A stretch of 64,000 nucleotides of DNA. Source: Hippophae tibetana (Eukaryota; Streptophyta; Magnoliopsida; Rosales; Elaeagnaceae). The position numbers were made by a program, and so were the translations under genes. Below the pieces are notes generated by a model. It did not search any database, was not told where the DNA came from, and saw only the letters and a program-made list of their open reading frames with translations. Below are positions 58,822 to 64,000 of the stretch, one piece after another. Where the stretch lies: NCBI GenBank assembly GCA_037013495.1, contig CM072805.1:18564669-18628668 (forward strand), in the 5' to 3' direction. Positions within the stretch are counted from its first letter, which is position 1; every line of letters starts with the position of its first letter.

Positions 58822-59834
58822 AAAATATAACCGTTTTAAGCTAAAATGTACTAAACTCTCCACCTCTTCTTAGTCTTTCAAACATTAAAAGAGGTCTTGA
58901 TGTATGCTTCCACTTTCATATTAATACAAGTATGGTATTTTTCATCGAAATAAACCAATTGCAAATTATAATAAAGAAAAATTTATCCAAAAATAAATAT
59001 TAACGTAATCTGTTTCTGTTAGATCAGGACAGTTCCAAGCCTTTTGAAGAAGATATGTCTACATATAACAAGACAATAACAAGTGATAAAATACTTCATT
59101 TTAACTGTTCACTTTTATAAAAATGACTAAAGAAAAAAGTACAAAGAGTGGAAAATATCAGACTATTACTAACACGTGCATAAAATATGTGATATTTATG
59201 TAAAAAAATCCCAAATGAGAGGTTTTGTAGACGGAGGCAAGTGCATGCATAGATGTATATATCCTAAGCAAGCATCATTAACGATGTATTACAGTATGCC
59301 ATTTATTTGGTTTGGTCACTTTTTTTTTCAGCAAAACAGTGATTTCAAAGTTGCATTGTGAAAGAGTAGAAATGTAGGTGTTCAAACAAATAAAACTACA
59401 CAACAATCAAAAATTTATAAGATGTAATACAATGATTTTTCCCTACTTTTTCATTCATTGAATAACTAGTATTTCAACGCAACCTTTTGAATTTTTTTTA
59501 TGATCCATCAGCAGGATAGATAAATTGTACTGAAACTTAAGCTACGCTTCCTAAATATATGTTCATACAATAACAAATAATTATCAAGATAAAAATGAAA
59601 AACCTCTGGTATTTACCAGACAAAGAACATGCATTTTCCTTTGAAATAGACTGTTTTCTGGATGGTCCATGGGTTAGGTCCACTTTATAGCCTCAACAAA
59701 GGAACCAGAAGGGGTAAACCACTCATAGCATGATCACATGACTGCACCATGGTTAGACCAACGGATTGCGTATAACAGCACAATAAGTTCGCTGTAACAC
59801 AAGGGAAATGATGTAAACGATAACGTTATAATGA
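58822..59834. repeat. Segmental duplication, right copy
   Basis: Collinear with 657-1628. It includes about 38 extra bases near 59632-59669. It runs to about 570 bases short of the SufC stop codon. Non-coding. Confidence 0.75.
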
Positions 59835-60406
59835 TCAGAGGTTTGAATACAAGTGTCAAATGAAATCTACTCATGGCACAAAGAAGTTTAAAAAAAAATT
59901 AGTTGAATCAGGTCAGAAAATTAGAAACAGCTTCAATACTGGCAAATATCTGATTCTAACAACTGAGTAGATTGAGTAGAGTCCGATAAATGAAAGGCGC
60001 AGCCAATGTTTATGGCATGGGTGTGTAAAATAGTAAAATGCAAATAACAAGAATAACTTCTAGATTGCATATCTGATTATCCAAAACTAGGGACTTAATC
60101 TTTATGACCGCAGTATATTCTTACTACATACATTTTCTTTGTGTTTTCAAGCACATAACAGACCAACTAAAAAGAAATATCAAATTGTATGAATCTTAAA
60201 ACTCTATGTTAATATAAATAACATGGCTTAAGGTGTAACGGCTCTAAAGTGACATCACTATAATACTCCAGATGAATTACATACTAAATAAGCATCTGAT
60301 ATCAACCCGGCATAATACAAGTATTTAGGTCAAGAAACAAGATTTGAAAATCCCAACTCTAGAGAGAGGGAGAGGGGCAGATTCAGATTTACCTATTTAA
60401 AGTCAA
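59835..60406. other. Intergenic and probable 3' UTR of the SufC gene
   Basis: AT-rich. The GA-rich run AGAGAGAGGGAGAGGGG (60361-60377) lies close to the stop codon and is probably inside the 3' UTR. No separate gene seen. Confidence 0.5.
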
Positions 60407-63400
60407 TCATACTCCAGTAATTGCTTTGTAACCTTCTTTCTCGAGAATTTCGGCTATGGAGATGTCACCTGTCTTCACAATTTTTCCATTTTCCTATAGT
60501 TGAATAAATCATTTCAGTAATGGCTTCTAAATACTTTCAGCCACTAAGAATAACTAGAAAAGCAACAATCTAATAACAAACACATCAAAATAAATAAATA
60601 TGCCATGGCAGATTGTTATAATTAATAAAAAAACCTACGAGTCATTGCAATCAACCAATCAGTCTTATGAAATACGACAAATTTTTTAGGCTCCAAACGG
60701 TTGGGAGAAGGCAACCTAAATATAGAATAATTGATTACCACATAGATTCTTAGTTGTCTTGAAAACACGTCCACAACCATATGCTCTTTTCCTGATTTTA
60801 AACCCTCAAACTGAAGGCATTGGCAAACAAATCAGTCATATGAACAGCACCACCATCAAACTCTTGACGGTTTAATGCATTGACAATGTTAAATGAATAT
60901 ACCTTCAATTTTAACCCTACTAGCATCTAGAAATCATCATAAGCGGCACTATTAAGAAGAAAAAAAAGGTAATTGTAAAGGCCCTATCCTTATTCTAAAA
61001 GTAACAATTAGGTCCTGAACTTATTTTTAATAACAATTTAGTTCTATTATTATGAAAAAGTAACTACACGAGGACGAATAACTATTTTTTTTCTATTTTA
61101 TTTATTTTTCTATTTTTATTTTATTTTTTCTCTAATTCTTTCGGTTATAGTTTATTTAAGTTATAATAGTTTCTATCTAATGTGTGAAAAAAAAAAATTA
61201 CCTTTGTCTTTGTGTGGCCACTTCTTTATAACAATATAACTATACTGTCACAAAAAATAAGCATATGACCTAAGTGTTGTTTTTGCAATAAGTAAAGGAC
61301 CTTGGTGGTATTTTTCTCTTAAAAAATTATGAGAAGCCAATCGAGTACTTAAACAGATTTAACTTTCAATCTGTGACATTTATTTATAAAGTATGAACAC
61401 ATTAGAATAGAACCAAAGAGATACAAAGAGGTCAATAAGAATAATGTAATACCATGCTATTTCTGCCATTTCAGCGTATTAATATTTTATTGAGTACATT
61501 TTATTTCATTAAACATAAATGAATACACACTTCTGTATCCCCTATAAAGTAGTTTGATATTCTCAAATGACTTACCATGACATGGATGCATGTAGGCTTT
61601 ATAAATTCCAAAAGACGTAGATAATGTGTAATCATTAATACAGAATTTTTTGGAGTGAGTAGCCCGTTTACTGCCTTGGCCACATCACGGAGTGCATCAA
61701 CATCCAGCCCTGAATCAATTTCATCCAATATTGACAAGTCTGCACCAAGAACCTGCAATCATCAGGCATGAGCATATTTGAATATAAACAAAAAGTTGAG
61801 TTCATACTTTGTATAAATGCAATCCATGTAAAGTATTCAGAATAATCACTATACCGCAAGTTGTAAAATCTCATTCCGCTTCTTCTCACCACCACTAAAT
61901 CCTTCATTGACATTTCTGTTAAGAAAGTCGGTCTTCATGTTTACAAGATCTAATTTAGGGAAGATGTAAGCATAGAACTGCAGAACAAAAAGATCCGAGA
62001 ATAAGTATCAGTAAGCTAGTGAAGAAAACCAATTCCAATGATCAGTCTGTTAGTTATCTAATAGAAACAACATTTCATGGTGGATGCTCATGCAAAAGAA
62101 CCTACGATAACATTTTGCAAAGTTGATTGGCATAAACATCAGCAAAAGTTTCAATAACTTTATAACTTAAAGTCTGATCCCCTAGACAATTTCAATTTCC
62201 TTCTTCCTCCTCGTAATCCATATTTCGGTGAACATGAAAACTCAAATAGAAAAATCAAATCAATAATGATATAGTTTAATCTGGTTCTTCGTAGATGATT
62301 AATGCAATCAAGATTGTTTCTACTACTATTATCACACATAATAAGACAATGAATTCACATTCATCCTTTCCTATTACAATAAAAAGGAAATGTACACTAT
62401 TGGGCAGTCCCGATAATTATCGATATATTGAGCTGTCCAAACATTGATAATCTTATTCATGACCACTATTCATTATAAGAATTATGTGTTGCAATAATTC
62501 ACGTCGGCTTAATGAGGAAATACAACTTTAGGTTATGTAAGTCAGTGTTATGAGGCACAAATGCTAGGATTGTGTAAAAAGTAATTGTAAGAAAGAGTGA
62601 ACTTTCAGGTAAGGAACAAGGATGAAGAATCTGTACCTCAATGGGACCAAGCTCCGGCAAACCAAACTTTCGTCTTCGAGCATTGTAAGCCATATTCAGA
62701 AAGTCAATATTGCTTACACCTGGGATCTCAACTGGGGACTGGAAACTCATAAAGAGCCCGGCAAGTGACCGATTCTCTGGCTCCAATTCCAGCAAATTCT
62801 CCCCTTTGAACATTACACTCCCTCCTGTCACTTCATATTCTGGATGACCAACTAGAACCTACCAAAATAAACGGAAAAAAAACAACCAAATTGCCCAATT
62901 GGCTTTCTTCATCGGGTAAAATTTTCAAAAAAAAAAATAATAATAAAAATAAATAATTATTTGCAAAGAAAATTAAAAATTCGCATTGTTAATCATCAAA
63001 CAGAATTACCTTAGCAAATGTGCTCTTCCCAGAACCATTCTTACCCATCACGACATGAACCTAAATTCAATAAAAAAAACCAAAGGAATTACTCAAATTA
63101 AAAAAAAAAATTATGAATACCCAGATGAGCGGTTTTAATTGATGAGGTGGCAGACCTCTCCCTCATAGACGGTGAGGTTAACGCCCTGAAGAATCTCCTG
63201 CTTGGATTCAGAAATAACAGCAAAGAGATCTTTAACTTCGAGCAGTAATTTCTTCTTGCCGCCTTGACTGCCGGGGGTGGACGGAGAGTCAACAACGGAG
63301 GTACTGGCTTTGACTATGGGGCGGTGGATTGATTGGGAACGGAAAGAGCAAAAAGCTGTATGCTTGGATGAGATTTGGAAACTACAAATGGAAGCAAAAG

Positions 63401-63485
63401 GCGTAGAATAAGAAGATGAAGATGGAAATGGAGAAGAGAGAGGAACAACAGTGTTTGGGTAAAAGTTAAGAGTTACAGAAGCCAT
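60407..63485 (-). CDS. ABCI6: Plastid SufC-type ABC ATPase (ABCI6/NAP7)
   Basis: Complete six-exon gene. Exons (minus strand): 63485-63156, 63060-63010, 62858-62637, 61977-61855, 61752-61576, 60493-60407; all introns are GT-AG, and every intron falls between codons. The product is 329 residues. The first 60 or so are Ser/Pro/Thr-rich with few acids, a plastid transit peptide. The ABC ATPase has Walker [10 protein letters not shown] (116-124), Q-loop Gln167, signature FSGGE (228-232), Walker B LSILDE (248-253), D-loop SGLD (256-259) and switch His285. SufC is the ATPase of the SufBCD scaffold that assembles iron-sulphur clusters in plastids; the plant gene is essential for embryo development in Arabidopsis. 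The start is chosen because it gives the transit peptide and no in-frame ATG precedes it in the exon frame with better context. Everything expected is present, so it looks functional. Confidence 0.96.
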
Positions 63486-64000
63486 ACTCTGCACTACGAT
63501 AAGAGCGAACAAAGCAAACTATGGCTCCAAAACAACAGGAAAGGGAACCATATGACCTTGTCCAGTGCAGCCCGACTTGACCTAGATCAACCTCAACCAG
63601 GATGAGCATTAACCGTAAGGGTACTTTATCAACAAAATTTGACTTATGGATGTTAATTTGTAAAAATTGAAATTTGTAAAAACAAAAAATTGATTTTAAT
63701 ACTGATAAAAAATACTCTAAAAACACGGGTAGAACGGGAGTATCCTTATTTAAGATTAACATTTTAACATTGTTAAAATTATAACTATTTTTAAAATTTA
63801 GATAATTTTTTTCTTAAAATAATCAAAATTAATAAAGTAAGATCAAGAATAATTATTACAATATTAAAATTATGGTTAATTAATGTGACATATAATTATA
63901 TAATATATCGATATATATATTATGGTTATATTTTTTTTATTTTACTTAAAATATGTGTTAAGTAGTTTAAAAAAATAAAAATGAATGTTAATATTTTAAA
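63486..64000 (-). promoter_or_regulatory. 5' flank and promoter region of the SufC gene
   Basis: The 130 bases next to the start are of mixed composition and may be 5' UTR. Beyond 63750 the sequence becomes strongly AT-rich. I cannot single out a TATA box or other site with confidence. Confidence 0.35.

Noticed and set aside
1-59834. The two similar segments at 0-1.6 kb and 54.7-59.8 kb as terminal repeats of one giant element
   Set aside because: They lack TG/CA ends, contain an older retroposon with its own target duplicate, and the right one is simply the 3' flank of the SufC gene. A segmental duplication explains them better.
1-64000. tRNA or rRNA genes
   Set aside because: No convincing cloverleaf with A and B box spacing or rRNA core sequence was noticed by eye; a tRNAscan-SE run would settle it.

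Overview
The window is nuclear DNA of a flowering plant, almost certainly a eudicot. It is AT-rich, its genes have GT-AG introns, one gene encodes a plastid-targeted protein, and most of the rest is plant LTR retrotransposons, an endogenous caulimovirid and a Mutator-like element with an Ulp1-type gene. I cannot name the species from sequence alone.

Only two host protein genes are well supported. At the right end (minus strand) is a complete six-exon gene for the plastid SufC ATPase (ABCI6/NAP7 type, 329 residues, all ABC ATPase motifs present). In the middle (plus strand) is a GEM-like GRAM-domain gene whose third coding exon is split by a 4.3 kb Ty3/gypsy element. A KIN-14 kinesin motor fragment (29.57-29.83 kb) is a third, dead, host gene piece.

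Layout: 0-1.63 kb is the 3' end of a DUF4283 retroposon plus flank, duplicated at 54.7-59.8 kb. 1.64-4.3 kb has no gene. 4.3-16.4 kb is a solo-LTR relic and an endogenous pararetrovirus (Petuvirus/Florendovirus-like), split by a young, nearly whole chromovirus (7380-13314). 17.3-22.5 kb is an old Ty1/copia element. 24.2-27.8 kb is a shortened copia element sitting in a LINE-like sequence. 30.5-34.9 kb is an old Ty3/gypsy element. 35.3-43.4 kb is a Mutator-like element with a DUF1985/Ulp1 gene on plus and a transposase gene on minus, peppered with a 16-bp palindrome. 45.2-50.4 kb is the interrupted GEM-like gene. 51.3-53.3 and 54.9-56.7 kb are two solo LTRs of one family in opposite orientation. 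53.7-58.8 kb is the full DUF4283 retroposon, itself carrying one of these solo LTRs and another 1.6 kb insertion. 60.4-63.5 kb is the SufC gene.

The three observations I rate highest are: the palindrome ATGTAACATGTTACAT spread through the non-coding parts of the Ulp1-bearing Mutator-like element, which resembles the motif accumulation known for VANDAL elements and their anti-silencing proteins; a strictly 10-bp-phased array of TTC half sites, including full heat-shock-element trimers, in the LTR promoter of the chromovirus family; and the nested insertion order, which dates several events relative to each other.
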